Origin: Paractinoplanes polyasparticus | GTDB taxonomy: Bacteria > Actinomycetota > Actinomycetes > Mycobacteriales > Micromonosporaceae | Length of the DNA stretch: 64,000 nt | NCBI RefSeq assembly: GCF_019710575.1 | Contig: NZ_JAHWFK010000019.1 | Span: 124,001 to 188,000 of the forward strand | Direction: 5' to 3' | Shown: positions 30,892 to 39,124 of the stretch, in pieces | How positions within the stretch are numbered: position 1 is the first letter of the stretch | How the letters are laid out: every line of letters begins with the position of its first letter | Translations under genes and position numbers: made by a program | Notes under the pieces: model-generated | Told to the model about the DNA's origin: nothing | Databases searched by the model: none | Seen by the model: the letters and a program-made list of their open reading frames with translations, nothing else

Positions 30892-33000
30892 ATGCACATC
30901 TGGCCAGGAAACCCGTACCCTCTCGGCGCCACCTACGACGGCGGCGGGACGAACTTCGCGCTCTTCTCCGAACTCGCGGAACGGGTCGAACTGTGTCTGT
31001 TCGACGAAGACGGAAACGAGACGCGTATCGACCTGCCGGAGCGGGAAGCGCTCGTCTGGCACGGCTATCTGCCCCGGATCGTGCCGGGTCAACGGTACGG
31101 ATACCGGGTGCACGGCCCCTACGATCCGGCCAACGGTCTGCGCTGCAATCCCAGCAAACTTCTCCTCGACCCGTACGCCAAGGCCATCGACGGACGTAAC
31201 GACTGGAACGAGGCGCTCTTCGCGTACCGCTTCGGCGATCCCCATTCGCGCAACGACGACGATTCCGCGCCGTACGCGCAGAAGTCCGTCGTCATCAATC
31301 CGTTCTTCGACTGGGGCAACGACCGGCCGCTGCGCATCCCGTTCCACCAGACGGTCATCTACGAGGCGCACGTCAAGGGCATGACCGAGCGCCATCCCGG
31401 CATTCCCGAGGACGTGCGCGGAACCTATTCGGGACTGGCCCACCCGGCGATGATCAAGCACTTCAAGGAGCTGGGCGTCACCGCCGTCGAACTGATGCCG
31501 GTGCACCAGTTCGTGCACGACAGCACGCTCGTCGACCGCGGGCTCACGAACTACTGGGGCTACAACACCATCGGCTTCTTCGCACCCCACAACGGGTACG
31601 CGTCCTTCGGCGGGCACGGCGGCCAGGTGCAGGAGTTCAAGTCGATGGTCAAGGCGCTGCACCAGGCCGGCATCGAAGTCATTCTGGACGTCGTCTACAA
31701 CCACACCGCCGAGGGCAATCACCTCGGGCCGACGCTGTCGTTCCGGGGCATCGACAATCCGGCGTACTACCGGCTGGTCGAGGAGGACAAGCAGTTCTAC
31801 TACGACACGACCGGCACCGGGAACAGCCTGAACGTCCGGCACCACGAATCGTTGCGGCTCATCATGGACTCGCTGCGCTACTGGGTGACCGAGATGCACG
31901 TCGACGGTTTCCGCTTCGACCTGGCGGCCGCGCTGGCGCGTGAGTTCCACGCCGTCGACCGGCTGGCCGCCTTCTTCGACCTGGTCAACCAGGACCCGAT
32001 CGTCTCGCAGGTCAAGCTGATCGCCGAGCCCTGGGACGTCGGCGACGGCGGCTACCAGGTCGGCGGGTTCCCCCCTTTGTGGACCGAGTGGAACGGCCGC
32101 TACCGCGACTCGGTCCGCGATTTCTGGCGCGGCGAACCGTCGTCCCTGGGTGAGTTCGCGTCCCGGTTCACCGGCAGCTCCGACCTGTACGAGATCGACG
32201 GACGCCGGCCGATCGCGTCCATCAACTTCGTGACCGCGCACGACGGCTTCACCCTCGAGGACCTGGTCTCGTACAACGAGAAGCACAACGACGCCAACGG
32301 TGAGGACAACCGCGACGGCGAGAGCCACAACCGGTCATGGAACTGCGGCGTCGAGGGCCCGACCGACGACGCCGACATCGTCGCGCTGCGGGAACGACAG
32401 AAGCGCAATTTCCTGGCCACGCTGCTGCTGTCGCAGGGCGTGCCGATGATCGCGCACGGCGACGAGCTCGGCCGCACCCAGGGCGGCAACAACAACGTCT
32501 ACTGCCAGGACAACGAGATCAGCTGGGTCGACTGGACCGAGGCCCGCAATCAGGATGTGCTGACCGGTTTCACCCGGCGGCTCACCGAACTGCGGGCGAA
32601 GCACCCGATCTTCCGGCGCCGGCGGTTCTTCACCGGCGAGGCGTTCGGCGACGACAAGGTGCCCGACATCGCGTGGTTGCGGCGCGACGGCCGGCCGATG
32701 ACGGAGGCCGATTGGAACACCCGCAGCGGCATGACGATGACGGTGTTCCTGAACGGGCGAGGCATTCCGGAACGCGGCGCGCTCGGCGAGACGATCAACG
32801 ACGACTCGTTCCTGCTGTTGTTCAACCCGCTCGGCGAGACGGTGCAGTTCACCTTGCCGGACCGCAGTTTCGGGCGTACGTGGGAGATCGTGGTCAATAC
32901 CGCGGATCCGTTGCTGGCGGTCCGGCGGAAGACCGCGAAGGCCGCGTCGCAGCACGAGGTGATGGGGCACACGCTCGTGGTGCTACGGTGCCGCTATTAG
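30892..33000 (+). CDS. glgX: Glycogen debranching enzyme GlgX
   Basis: The 702-residue protein matches GlgX (GH13 isoamylase type), which hydrolyses alpha-1,6 branches of glycogen limit dextrins. It has an N-terminal CBM48-like domain (PYPLGATYDGGGTNFALFSE), then the GH13 barrel. The nucleophile D343 is in VDGFRFDLA, the acid/base E379 in LIAEPWDVG and the third acid D451 in TAHDGFTLEDL. The conserved GDELGRTQGGNNNVYCQDN follows. ATG at 30892 has GGAGGGAA about 12 bases upstream. Full length, no anomaly. Confidence 0.95.
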   Translation: MHIWPGNPYPLGATYDGGGTNFALFSELAERVELCLFDEDGNETRIDLPEREALVWHGYLPRIVPGQRYGYRVHGPYDPANGLRCNPSKLLLDPYAKAIDGRNDWNEALFAYRFGDPHSRNDDDSAPYAQKSVVINPFFDWGNDRPLRIPFHQTVIYEAHVKGMTERHPGIPEDVRGTYSGLAHPAMIKHFKELGVTAVELMPVHQFVHDSTLVDRGLTNYWGYNTIGFFAPHNGYASFGGHGGQVQEFKSMVKALHQAGIEVILDVVYNHTAEGNHLGPTLSFRGIDNPAYYRLVEEDKQFYYDTTGTGNSLNVRHHESLRLIMDSLRYWVTEMHVDGFRFDLAAALAREFHAVDRLAAFFDLVNQDPIVSQVKLIAEPWDVGDGGYQVGGFPPLWTEWNGRYRDSVRDFWRGEPSSLGEFASRFTGSSDLYEIDGRRPIASINFVTAHDGFTLEDLVSYNEKHNDANGEDNRDGESHNRSWNCGVEGPTDDADIVALRERQKRNFLATLLLSQGVPMIAHGDELGRTQGGNNNVYCQDNEISWVDWTEARNQDVLTGFTRRLTELRAKHPIFRRRRFFTGEAFGDDKVPDIAWLRRDGRPMTEADWNTRSGMTMTVFLNGRGIPERGALGETINDDSFLLLFNPLGETVQFTLPDRSFGRTWEIVVNTADPLLAVRRKTAKAASQHEVMGHTLVVLRCRY

Positions 33001-33028
33001 CGAGACGCGGTTCGCCCTGTTCCCTTCG

Positions 33029-34018
33029 ATGGGCGAATATCCGGTGTACGACGACGGCGTGTACGACGCTTTCGACGTCCGGGACGAACGGTTCCGCGCC
33101 TATGGCGACGCGATTGCCCCAGCGGTAGCGGGCAAGGTGGTGCTCGACATCGGCACCGGGCGGGACGCGCTGTGGGCCGTCGCGGCGGCGCGGGCCGGGG
33201 CTGCGCATGTCTACGCGATCGAGCGGCAGCCCGACGTGGCCGCGCAGGCGCGCTCGGCCGTGGCCGAACTCGGCGGCCGGGTGACGATCCTCGAGGGCTT
33301 GTCGACGGGCATCGACCTGCGCACGCCGGCCCAGGTGTGCGTGTCGGAGATCGTCGGGAACATCGCCTCCGCCGAAGGGGCCGTCGCCGTCCTCGCGGAC
33401 GCGCGGCGGCGCCTCTGCACCGCGGACTGCCTGTGGATACCGTTCCGCATGCAGACGTGGGCGGCGGCGGTCTCGCTTCCGCAGGGCACCCGGACGCTGG
33501 CTGCCGAAAGCCGTCCGTACGTCGACAAGGTCTTCGCCGCGGTCGGCCGGCCCTTCGATCTGCGGCTGTGCCTGGGCGGCCCGGCCGCCGAGCTGCTCGT
33601 CTCGTCGGCCGGGTTGGTGGAGTCGCTGGTCTTCGACCACCGGCGCGCGCCGCCCGACGCCGACGAGGTCGCCTCGGCGCAGCTCATTGTCGAAGCCGCC
33701 GCGGCCCGGATGACCGGGTTGTTGCTGTGGAGCCGGATCGCCGTCTCGCCGGCGACGTCGTCGCGCGAGATCGACACGCTGTCCGGCGGCACGCGCGGAT
33801 GGGCGCCGGTCTACGTGCCGCTCGGCGCCACCGAGGTCCGGTCCGGCGATCGTCTGGACGTCACGTGGCGCCGCAGCACCAGCGATGACGGAGTCCATCC
33901 CGACTATTGCGTGTCGGTGGCCGGGCCGGGCGCCGAGGAGCCGCTCGTGTGGTCGAGCCCGCACCACGGCGGCGGCTTCCGCGAGTCGGCCCTGCACCGG
34001 GAGTTGTTCCCGTCCTGA
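33029..34018 (+). CDS. Protein arginine methyltransferase-like (PRMT-type) enzyme
   Basis: The 329-residue protein has the PRMT architecture, not just a generic SAM fold. Motif I is VVLDIGTG (37-44), followed by an acidic ribose contact, IER (E65). A double-E loop, SEIVGNIASAE, has E107 and E116. The downstream beta-barrel includes GLLLWSRIAV, SREIDTLSGGTRGWAPVYVP and SGDRLDV. The THW loop of PRMTs is replaced by TRGW. Bacterial PRMT-like proteins exist but their substrates are mostly unknown; a small-molecule substrate is possible. ATG at 33029 has no clear ribosome-binding site and follows glgX by 28 bases. A SET protein gene follows after 22 bases. Confidence 0.75.
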   Translation: MGEYPVYDDGVYDAFDVRDERFRAYGDAIAPAVAGKVVLDIGTGRDALWAVAAARAGAAHVYAIERQPDVAAQARSAVAELGGRVTILEGLSTGIDLRTPAQVCVSEIVGNIASAEGAVAVLADARRRLCTADCLWIPFRMQTWAAAVSLPQGTRTLAAESRPYVDKVFAAVGRPFDLRLCLGGPAAELLVSSAGLVESLVFDHRRAPPDADEVASAQLIVEAAAARMTGLLLWSRIAVSPATSSREIDTLSGGTRGWAPVYVPLGATEVRSGDRLDVTWRRSTSDDGVHPDYCVSVAGPGAEEPLVWSSPHHGGGFRESALHRELFPS

Positions 34019-34040
34019 CTTGCGCTGTCCATTGAGGCCG

Positions 34041-34571
34041 ATGGATCGTTGGTTCATGTGGCCGCCGCCCGAACCGGACTGCTGGCTGCATCCTGCTGTC
34101 GAGGTGCGGCCCTCCCCCGTCCAGGGTGACGGCCTGTTCGCGCGGGCGCCGATCTCCGAGGGCGCAACGGTTTCCCGCCTGGGCGGACGCCTCGTCTCCA
34201 CGACGGAGCTGACCGGCAAGCTCGCCACGGCCGACGGATATGTTGACTCGATCAATGTGTATCAAGATGTACACCTGGTGCTGCCGCCCGCCCGTCCGAA
34301 CGGCAAGGGCAACCACAGCTGCGACCCGAACCTGTGGTGGGCCGCGCCCTACACGCTGACGGCCCGCCGTGACATCGCCGCCGGCGAGGAACTGACCAAC
34401 GACTACGCCACCAGCACCGGCGTCGACGACTTCGCCATGCCGTGCCGCTGCGGCGCCGCTCGATGCCGCGGCCTGGTCACCGGCCAGGACTGGACCCGCC
34501 TCGACCTGCAACAGCGCTACGGCGACCACTGGGTGCCGGCGCTCCTGAGCCGCATCCACCGCCTCGGCTAG
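34041..34571 (+). CDS. SET-domain methyltransferase with post-SET cysteines
   Basis: The 176-residue protein is a compact SET domain: GDGLFARAPISEGATVSRLG at the start, the SAM/knot motif GNHSCDPNLWW (NHSCDPN at 91-97), GEELTNDYAT (catalytic-tyrosine region, 117-122) and a zinc-binding post-SET CRCGAARCRG (135-144). These enzymes methylate lysine in proteins; in bacteria targets are rarely known. ATG at 34041 has TGAGG upstream. It lies directly after the PRMT-like gene, probably the same transcript, and its stop overlaps the convergent small gene at 34568. Confidence 0.87.
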   Translation: MDRWFMWPPPEPDCWLHPAVEVRPSPVQGDGLFARAPISEGATVSRLGGRLVSTTELTGKLATADGYVDSINVYQDVHLVLPPARPNGKGNHSCDPNLWWAAPYTLTARRDIAAGEELTNDYATSTGVDDFAMPCRCGAARCRGLVTGQDWTRLDLQQRYGDHWVPALLSRIHRLG

Positions 34572-34795
34572 CGTCCGCGGTTGCGCGGATGGTTCCGGGC
34601 CACGCGCTCGTTGCCGTGCCGGTAGTTGCCGGTCAGCCGGGCCATGAGCTCCTGGGGGTCGCCCTCCTCGACCTCGGCCAGGAACCGCGCGGCCGCCGGC
34701 CCGCGCAGCACCCCCGCTGGTCGCCCATGGTGCAGCATCTCGATGTCGCCGTTCTTGCGGACGCGGTAGGTGAATCCCTCAGGCGCATTAGTCAT
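34568..34795 (-). CDS. Small conserved actinobacterial protein, function unknown
   Basis: The 75-residue protein reads YRVRKNGDIEMLHHGRPAGV early, then FLAEVEEGDPQELMARLTGN and RHGNERVARNHPRNRG at the end. I recall similar small proteins widely in actinobacteria, without known function. The basic C-terminus may contact nucleic acid. Start ATG at 34795 has no strong ribosome-binding site. Convergent with the SET gene with overlapping stops. Confidence 0.75.
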   Translation of the reverse strand: MTNAPEGFTYRVRKNGDIEMLHHGRPAGVLRGPAAARFLAEVEEGDPQELMARLTGNYRHGNERVARNHPRNRGR

Positions 34796-34901
34796 TCCGG
34801 CATCGTGCGCGCGGTCCGGAACCCACGCGACCGATTTCCCCAGCCGTCGTCGCCTCGACCCGCACGCTCCGACATCACGGTCCCGTGTGCCGCGAGCGGC
34901 C

Positions 34902-36029
34902 TCAGTTCCGGGCGGACAGTCGGGCGGCGTGGCGGCTGGTGGCTGTTGCCCAGCCGGGCAGGTCGGCCGCGGCGCGTTCGGACGGGCCCACGTAGTCGGC
35001 CGACGGCCGGATGATCTTCGCTAGGCGCTTCTGCTCGAGGATGTGCGCGCTCCAGCCGGCCGTGCGGCCACAGGTGAACATCGCGGCGAGCATGTCCACG
35101 GGCACTTCGGCGAAGTCGAGCACGATCGCCGCCCAGAACTCGACGTTCGTCTCGAGCACCCGGTCGGGCTTGCGCTCCCGCAGTTCGGCCAGGGCGGCCT
35201 TCTCGAGTTCGGCGGCGACCTCGTAACGCGGCGCCCCCAGCTCGCGCGCCGCTTCCCGCAGGATCCGGGCACGCGGGTCCTCGGCGCGGTAGACGGCGTG
35301 CCCGAAGCCCATCAGCCGCTGCCCGCTGTCCAGCACCTTCCTCACGTACGCCCGCGCGTCCCCGCTCTTCTCCACGGCCTCCACCATGCCGAGAGCCCGG
35401 GCAGGCGCCCCGCCGTGCAAGGGCCCCGAGAGCGCAGCCACCGCGGCCGACAGGCACGCCCCGACATCCGCGCCGGTGCTGGCCACCACGCGCGCCGTGA
35501 ACGTCGACGCGTTCATGCCGTGCTCGGCCGCGCAGACCCAGTAGCGGTCGATCGCCGCGACGTGCCGCGGGTCGGGCTCGCCGCGCCACCGGATCATGAA
35601 CTGCGACGTCACGTCCGAGCCCTCGGCGACGCGCCGCTCCGGCACCGCCGGCAGTTCCTCGCCTCGGGCCGACGCCGCCACGACGCTCATGATCGCTGCC
35701 GAGGTCCGCGCCAGGTCCTGACGAGCCTCCGCGTCCCCGATGTCGATGAGCGGCCGCATCCCCAACGCGGCCGCGGCCGCCTGGGCGTCCACCCGCGCAT
35801 CCCCGGTCCGCACCGGCCGCCGGGCCGGCTCCTCCGGTCCCACCGGCACCAGCGGCGACTCGAACGAGCCGTCCGCGAGCAGCCCCCACACGTCACCGAA
35901 CGAGACGGCGCCGGCCAGCGAGCGGATGTCGACGCCGCGGTAGCGGAGCGCCCCACCGTCACGGTCGGGCTCGGCGATCTCGGTGTCGAACGCGACGACA
36001 CCGGCCAGCCCTGGGTTCACAGTCATCAT
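34902..36029 (-). CDS. Citrate synthase (citrate synthase 2 type)
   Basis: The 375-residue protein is a complete citrate synthase, condensing oxaloacetate and acetyl-CoA (or propionyl-CoA in methylcitrate variants). Active-site regions are visible: MNASTFTARVVAST, LSGPLHGGAPARAL, GFGHAVYRAEDPRA and a final SAHILEQK region. ATG at 36029 (or the adjacent 36026) is preferred because the predicted transcript starts near 36044; an upstream ATG at 36053 would lie inside the -10 box. It is divergent from an HTH-citrate synthase through overlapping promoters. Confidence 0.9.
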   Translation of the reverse strand: MMTVNPGLAGVVAFDTEIAEPDRDGGALRYRGVDIRSLAGAVSFGDVWGLLADGSFESPLVPVGPEEPARRPVRTGDARVDAQAAAAALGMRPLIDIGDAEARQDLARTSAAIMSVVAASARGEELPAVPERRVAEGSDVTSQFMIRWRGEPDPRHVAAIDRYWVCAAEHGMNASTFTARVVASTGADVGACLSAAVAALSGPLHGGAPARALGMVEAVEKSGDARAYVRKVLDSGQRLMGFGHAVYRAEDPRARILREAARELGAPRYEVAAELEKAALAELRERKPDRVLETNVEFWAAIVLDFAEVPVDMLAAMFTCGRTAGWSAHILEQKRLAKIIRPSADYVGPSERAAADLPGWATATSRHAARLSARN

Positions 36030-36050
36030 GTTGAGAGACTGGATCGCGTA

Positions 36051-36083
36051 CATATTGACGTCAACATTGATCCAGTCAATATG
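36051..36083. promoter_or_regulatory. Face-to-face overlapping divergent promoters of the two citrate synthase genes
   Basis: The outer arms CATATTGAC (36051-36059) and GTCAATATG (36075-36083) are exact complements. Plus strand: -35 TTGACG (36055-36060), 17 bases, -10 AATATG (36078-36083). Minus strand: -35 TTGACT (36079-36074), 17 bases, -10 AATATG (36056-36051). Each -35 overlaps the other promoter's -10, so only one polymerase can bind at a time. Also present: palindrome TTGACGTCAA (36055-36064) and ACTGGATC/GATCCAGT arms at 36038-36045 and 36069-36076, likely regulator sites. Confidence 0.8.
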
Positions 36084-36096
36084 AGAGCATCTGCAC

Positions 36097-37317
36097 ATGA
36101 CCGCCGAGCCGCCCCGCCTGACCACCGCCGAAGTCGCCCAGCGCCTCGGCGTGCGACCAGCTACGGTCTACGCCTACGTCAGTCGCGGCCTGCTCAGCAG
36201 CCACCGCAACGCCAGCGGCAAGGGCAGCCTCTTCGACCGGGCCGAGGTCGACAACTTCCTGGCCGCACGGAAGCAACCCATCCTGCCCGGCATCCAGACC
36301 GGCATCACCCTCATCCGGAACGGCACACTGCAGTATCGCGGTCACGACGCCATCCAGCTCGCGAGCGTAGCGAGCTTCGAAGAGATCGTTGAGCTCCTGT
36401 GGACAGGCACCCGCGCCTACGTCGCCCTGCCGCCCGACGAGACCCAGCGCCGCCTGGCCGAGGCCGTGATCGCCCCGCTGCCCGCGATCGCCCGCCACAC
36501 CGACCGGCTCCGCGTGGCGGTAGCCGCCCTGGCTGCCGGCGATCCCCTCCGCTTCGACACCACCCCCGCCGCCGTGACCGCCACCGCGCGCACCCTGCTC
36601 GGCACGATGGTCGCCGCGCTCCCCCACGCCACCCAGCCGGCGGGTAAACACGGCGGCCAGTCCGCCGGCAAGACGGCCCAGCCGGCCGGCACCATCGCCG
36701 AGCGGCTCTGGCCCCGCCTCACCGCCCACGAGCCGACCCCGAAGGACCACAGCCTGCTGAACGCCGCCCTGATCCTGCTGGCCGACCACGACATAGCCGC
36801 CTCCACCCTGGCGGCACGGGTGGCGGCCTCGACCCGCGCCAACCCGTACGCCGTCGTCGGCGCCGGACTGGCCGCGCTCGACGGCCCCCTGCACGGCGCC
36901 GCCAGCAGCCTGGCCTACCCCCTGCTCGCCGAGTCGATGTCGCGGCCCGACCCGATCGGCACGATCGCCGACAAGCTGCGTTCCGGCGATCCGGTGCCGG
37001 GCTTCGGCCACCGCCTCTACCCCGGCGGCGACCCGCGGGCGACGGCCCTGTTCGCGATGCTCGGCGACACCCGCGCCCGGGACGCGGCCGAGCGGCTGGT
37101 CGACATCATGCGTACGCGATCGGGCCTGCGACCGAACGTCGACCTGGCCCTCGCCGCCCTGACCATGGAGCACGGCATGCCGGCGGAGGCGGGCGAGACC
37201 ATCTTCGCCATCGCCCGCACGGCCGGCTGGATCGCGCACGCCCTCGAGGAGTACGGCGACCGCCCGTTGCGGTTCCGCCCGTCCGGCGAGTACGCCACGC
37301 CGGCGCCCGCGCCCTGA
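36097..37317 (+). CDS. Helix-turn-helix-fused citrate synthase-family protein
   Basis: The 406-residue protein begins with an excisionase/MerR-like DNA-binding domain (about 8-55: LTTAEVAQRLGVRPATVYAY, then LFDRAEVDNFLAARK). A citrate synthase domain follows, with YRGHDAIQLA, LDGPLHGAASSLAY, PGFGHRLYPGGDP and LRPNVDLALAAL. It contains a Gln/Gly/Lys-rich insert around 180-205 (TQPAGKHGGQSAGKTAQPAG). It is probably a metabolite-sensing regulator or a regulated enzyme controlling its own and the divergent citrate synthase promoter; catalysis is possible since the histidines are kept. ATG 36097 lies about 7 bases after the predicted transcript start. Confidence 0.85.
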   Translation: MTAEPPRLTTAEVAQRLGVRPATVYAYVSRGLLSSHRNASGKGSLFDRAEVDNFLAARKQPILPGIQTGITLIRNGTLQYRGHDAIQLASVASFEEIVELLWTGTRAYVALPPDETQRRLAEAVIAPLPAIARHTDRLRVAVAALAAGDPLRFDTTPAAVTATARTLLGTMVAALPHATQPAGKHGGQSAGKTAQPAGTIAERLWPRLTAHEPTPKDHSLLNAALILLADHDIAASTLAARVAASTRANPYAVVGAGLAALDGPLHGAASSLAYPLLAESMSRPDPIGTIADKLRSGDPVPGFGHRLYPGGDPRATALFAMLGDTRARDAAERLVDIMRTRSGLRPNVDLALAALTMEHGMPAEAGETIFAIARTAGWIAHALEEYGDRPLRFRPSGEYATPAPAP

Positions 37318-37361
37318 TCGCCGGGCGGGCCGGGCCTGTTCGAGACCGGTAAGGTCCGGGC

Positions 37362-38006
37362 ATGTCGTCCGAAGATCCGAACAGCCTGTACCTGCTCGAA
37401 GGGCTGCACTCCACACCCGCCCGCCGCTATCTGTCCACAGAGCCGATCAGCGACGAGGTCGTCCGCGCGATTCTCGACGCCGCTGTCCGCGGTCCCAGCG
37501 GGGGCAACAGCCAGCGGTGGGCGTGGATCGTCGTCCGGGACGCGGAGGTCAAGCGGCAGATCGCCGAGTGGTACCGGGAGGGCTGGGAGAAGAACTACGG
37601 TTCACGGCGTGAACAGATTCTCCGCGCCGACGACCCGGAGGGCATGAGCGCGGCCAGCTTCCGGGCCGCCGACCATCTCGCCGCGCATCTCGAGGAGGCG
37701 CCGGTCTGGGTCTTCCCGGTGCTGCTCGGGGCTGCGCGGTCGAACAACCCGCGGCTGGGCTCCTCCATTTACGGCGCGGTACAGCAACTGATGCTGGCCG
37801 CTCGCGCCCACGGGATCGGCTCCACCCTGACGACGCTCTACGCCGGACACGAGGACGGCGTACGCAAGCTTCTGAATCTGCCCGGCGACGCGCTCACCAT
37901 GGCGCTGATCCCGCTCGGCTACCCGGCGCGCGGGCGGTGGGCGCAGCCGAAGCGGCGCCCGCTCGACGAGGTGGTCTTCCACGAGCGGTACGAGGAATGG
38001 GGTTGA
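37362..38006 (+). CDS. Nitroreductase-family flavoprotein
   Basis: The 214-residue protein has the nitroreductase fold hallmarks: HSTPARRYLSTEPISDEVVR, ILDAAVRGPSGGNSQRWAWI (FMN loop), GSSIYGAVQQLMLAARAHGI and MALIPLGYPARGRW. It probably reduces an unidentified substrate with NAD(P)H and FMN. ATG at 37362. The VOC gene follows 4 bases downstream of the stop, so they are co-transcribed. Confidence 0.88.
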   Translation: MSSEDPNSLYLLEGLHSTPARRYLSTEPISDEVVRAILDAAVRGPSGGNSQRWAWIVVRDAEVKRQIAEWYREGWEKNYGSRREQILRADDPEGMSAASFRAADHLAAHLEEAPVWVFPVLLGAARSNNPRLGSSIYGAVQQLMLAARAHGIGSTLTTLYAGHEDGVRKLLNLPGDALTMALIPLGYPARGRWAQPKRRPLDEVVFHERYEEWG

Positions 38007-38010
38007 CGGC

Positions 38011-38352
38011 ATGAACCCGTACGTCAAGAGCTTGACCATCGATTGCCAGGACGCGCTGGTCGTGGGCCGCTTCTGGGCCGCCGCGCTCGGTGGCGAACTG
38101 GAGGAGGACTCGACCTCGGCCAAGGCGTTCGTGGAGGCGCCGGGCTGGGGCGGGCCGAACCTGTGGTTCCAGCGTGTGCCGGAGCCCAAGCAGGGCAAGC
38201 TGCGCATGCACTTCGACCTGCGGGCGCCCGGCGGCGACATCCCGGCCGAGGTGGAACGGCTGAAGGGCCTGGGCGCGACGTTCGCCTGGGAGGCGGACGG
38301 GCTGATCGTGCTGCGCGACCCGGAAGGCAACGAGTTCTGCGTCGAGGAGTAG
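38011..38352 (+). CDS. VOC (glyoxalase-fold) family protein
   Basis: The 113-residue protein has the VOC beta-alpha-beta-beta-beta pattern, beginning SLTIDCQDALVVGRFWAAAL, with NLWFQRVPEPKQGKLRMHFD in the middle and a final LRDPEGNEFCVEE. Metal-ligand positions in MHFD and NEFCV are plausible. Function could be dioxygenase, isomerase or antibiotic binding. It follows the nitroreductase by 4 bases. Confidence 0.85.
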   Translation: MNPYVKSLTIDCQDALVVGRFWAAALGGELEEDSTSAKAFVEAPGWGGPNLWFQRVPEPKQGKLRMHFDLRAPGGDIPAEVERLKGLGATFAWEADGLIVLRDPEGNEFCVEE

Positions 38353-38435
38353 GCGTCGCCGAGTCGTAAAGTGCGGCGGGGGCCGACCGATATCGGGGTA
38401 TCGCACGACGACACCACGAGGAAGGGACCCCGCCC

Positions 38436-39062
38436 ATGGCTCAGCGGACACTGCCGGTCCGCGAAGACCGGTGGCAGCCCACGGACCGGATCTACGAAGG
38501 CCTGATCGCCCGCGCGGTCGACCGTTCCGAGGATTCCGAGGCCCGCGACGGCACCGCCGAGATGATGGCCGGCGCCCTGATCCTCGTCATCCTGTTCATC
38601 GTCGTGATGAAGGGCTCGGGATCGGTCACCGCGGCGCTCGCCGTGACCGGGCTGCTCGGCGCGCTCGGCTTCCTCTACACGGTCAACAGCGCGCGACCCG
38701 CCAAGGGCAACCGTTCCCAGGCGCTGCAGGAGCTCGGTGGTCCCGGTCTGCTCCCGGCCGGCTACCTGGTGCACCCGAAGGCGTGGCAGGCGGGCATGTC
38801 CGACCATGTCGCGAGCGTGCCCGAGTCGCAGCTGCTGGCCGCGGCCGAGCTGTGCAACATCTTTCCGGGCACGGTCAACGACCTGCTCCGCTTCGTCGGC
38901 AACGTCGCGATCCACGTGCCGTCGGGCCGTCACACGAACGCCGAGGACGTCCGCCGCCGGGCTCGCGAGCTGGTGCACGTGGCCAAGCCGATCGTCGTCG
39001 ACTACGCGAAGAGCGCACCCAAGCTGCCCGCCCCGCCTCCCGAAGGCAAGAAGAGCAAGTAA
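38436..39062 (+). CDS. Hypothetical membrane protein
   Basis: The 208-residue protein has two adjacent hydrophobic segments (MMAGALILVILFIVVMKGSG and VTAALAVTGLLGALGFLYTV, about 46-85) flanked by soluble parts. The C-terminal half contains VASVPESQLLAAAELCNIFP and a Lys-rich end. No family recognised. ATG 38436 has AGGAAGGGACC upstream, and a strong terminator follows. Confidence 0.72.
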   Translation: MAQRTLPVREDRWQPTDRIYEGLIARAVDRSEDSEARDGTAEMMAGALILVILFIVVMKGSGSVTAALAVTGLLGALGFLYTVNSARPAKGNRSQALQELGGPGLLPAGYLVHPKAWQAGMSDHVASVPESQLLAAAELCNIFPGTVNDLLRFVGNVAIHVPSGRHTNAEDVRRRARELVHVAKPIVVDYAKSAPKLPAPPPEGKKSK

Positions 39063-39067
39063 CCACG

Positions 39068-39103
39068 AGAAACGCCCCGGGCCGATCGGCTCGGGGCGTT
39101 TCT
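39068..39103. terminator. Intrinsic bidirectional terminator
   Basis: AGAAACGCCCCG and CGGGGCGTTTCT form a perfect 12-bp stem around a loop that itself contains the palindrome GCCGATCGGC. The TTTCT on each strand provides a short U-run. It separates the membrane protein gene from the converging ABC transporter gene. Confidence 0.88.
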
Positions 39104-39124
39104 GTGTTCGGCTGTCACCGCGGG

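Noticed and set aside
34243..34260. Similarity of a stretch in the SET gene to the citrate synthase promoter sequence
   Set aside because: About 15 of 18 bases match TTGACTGGATCAATGTTG, but it lies in frame within the SET coding sequence and probably arises by chance from an A/T-rich patch.
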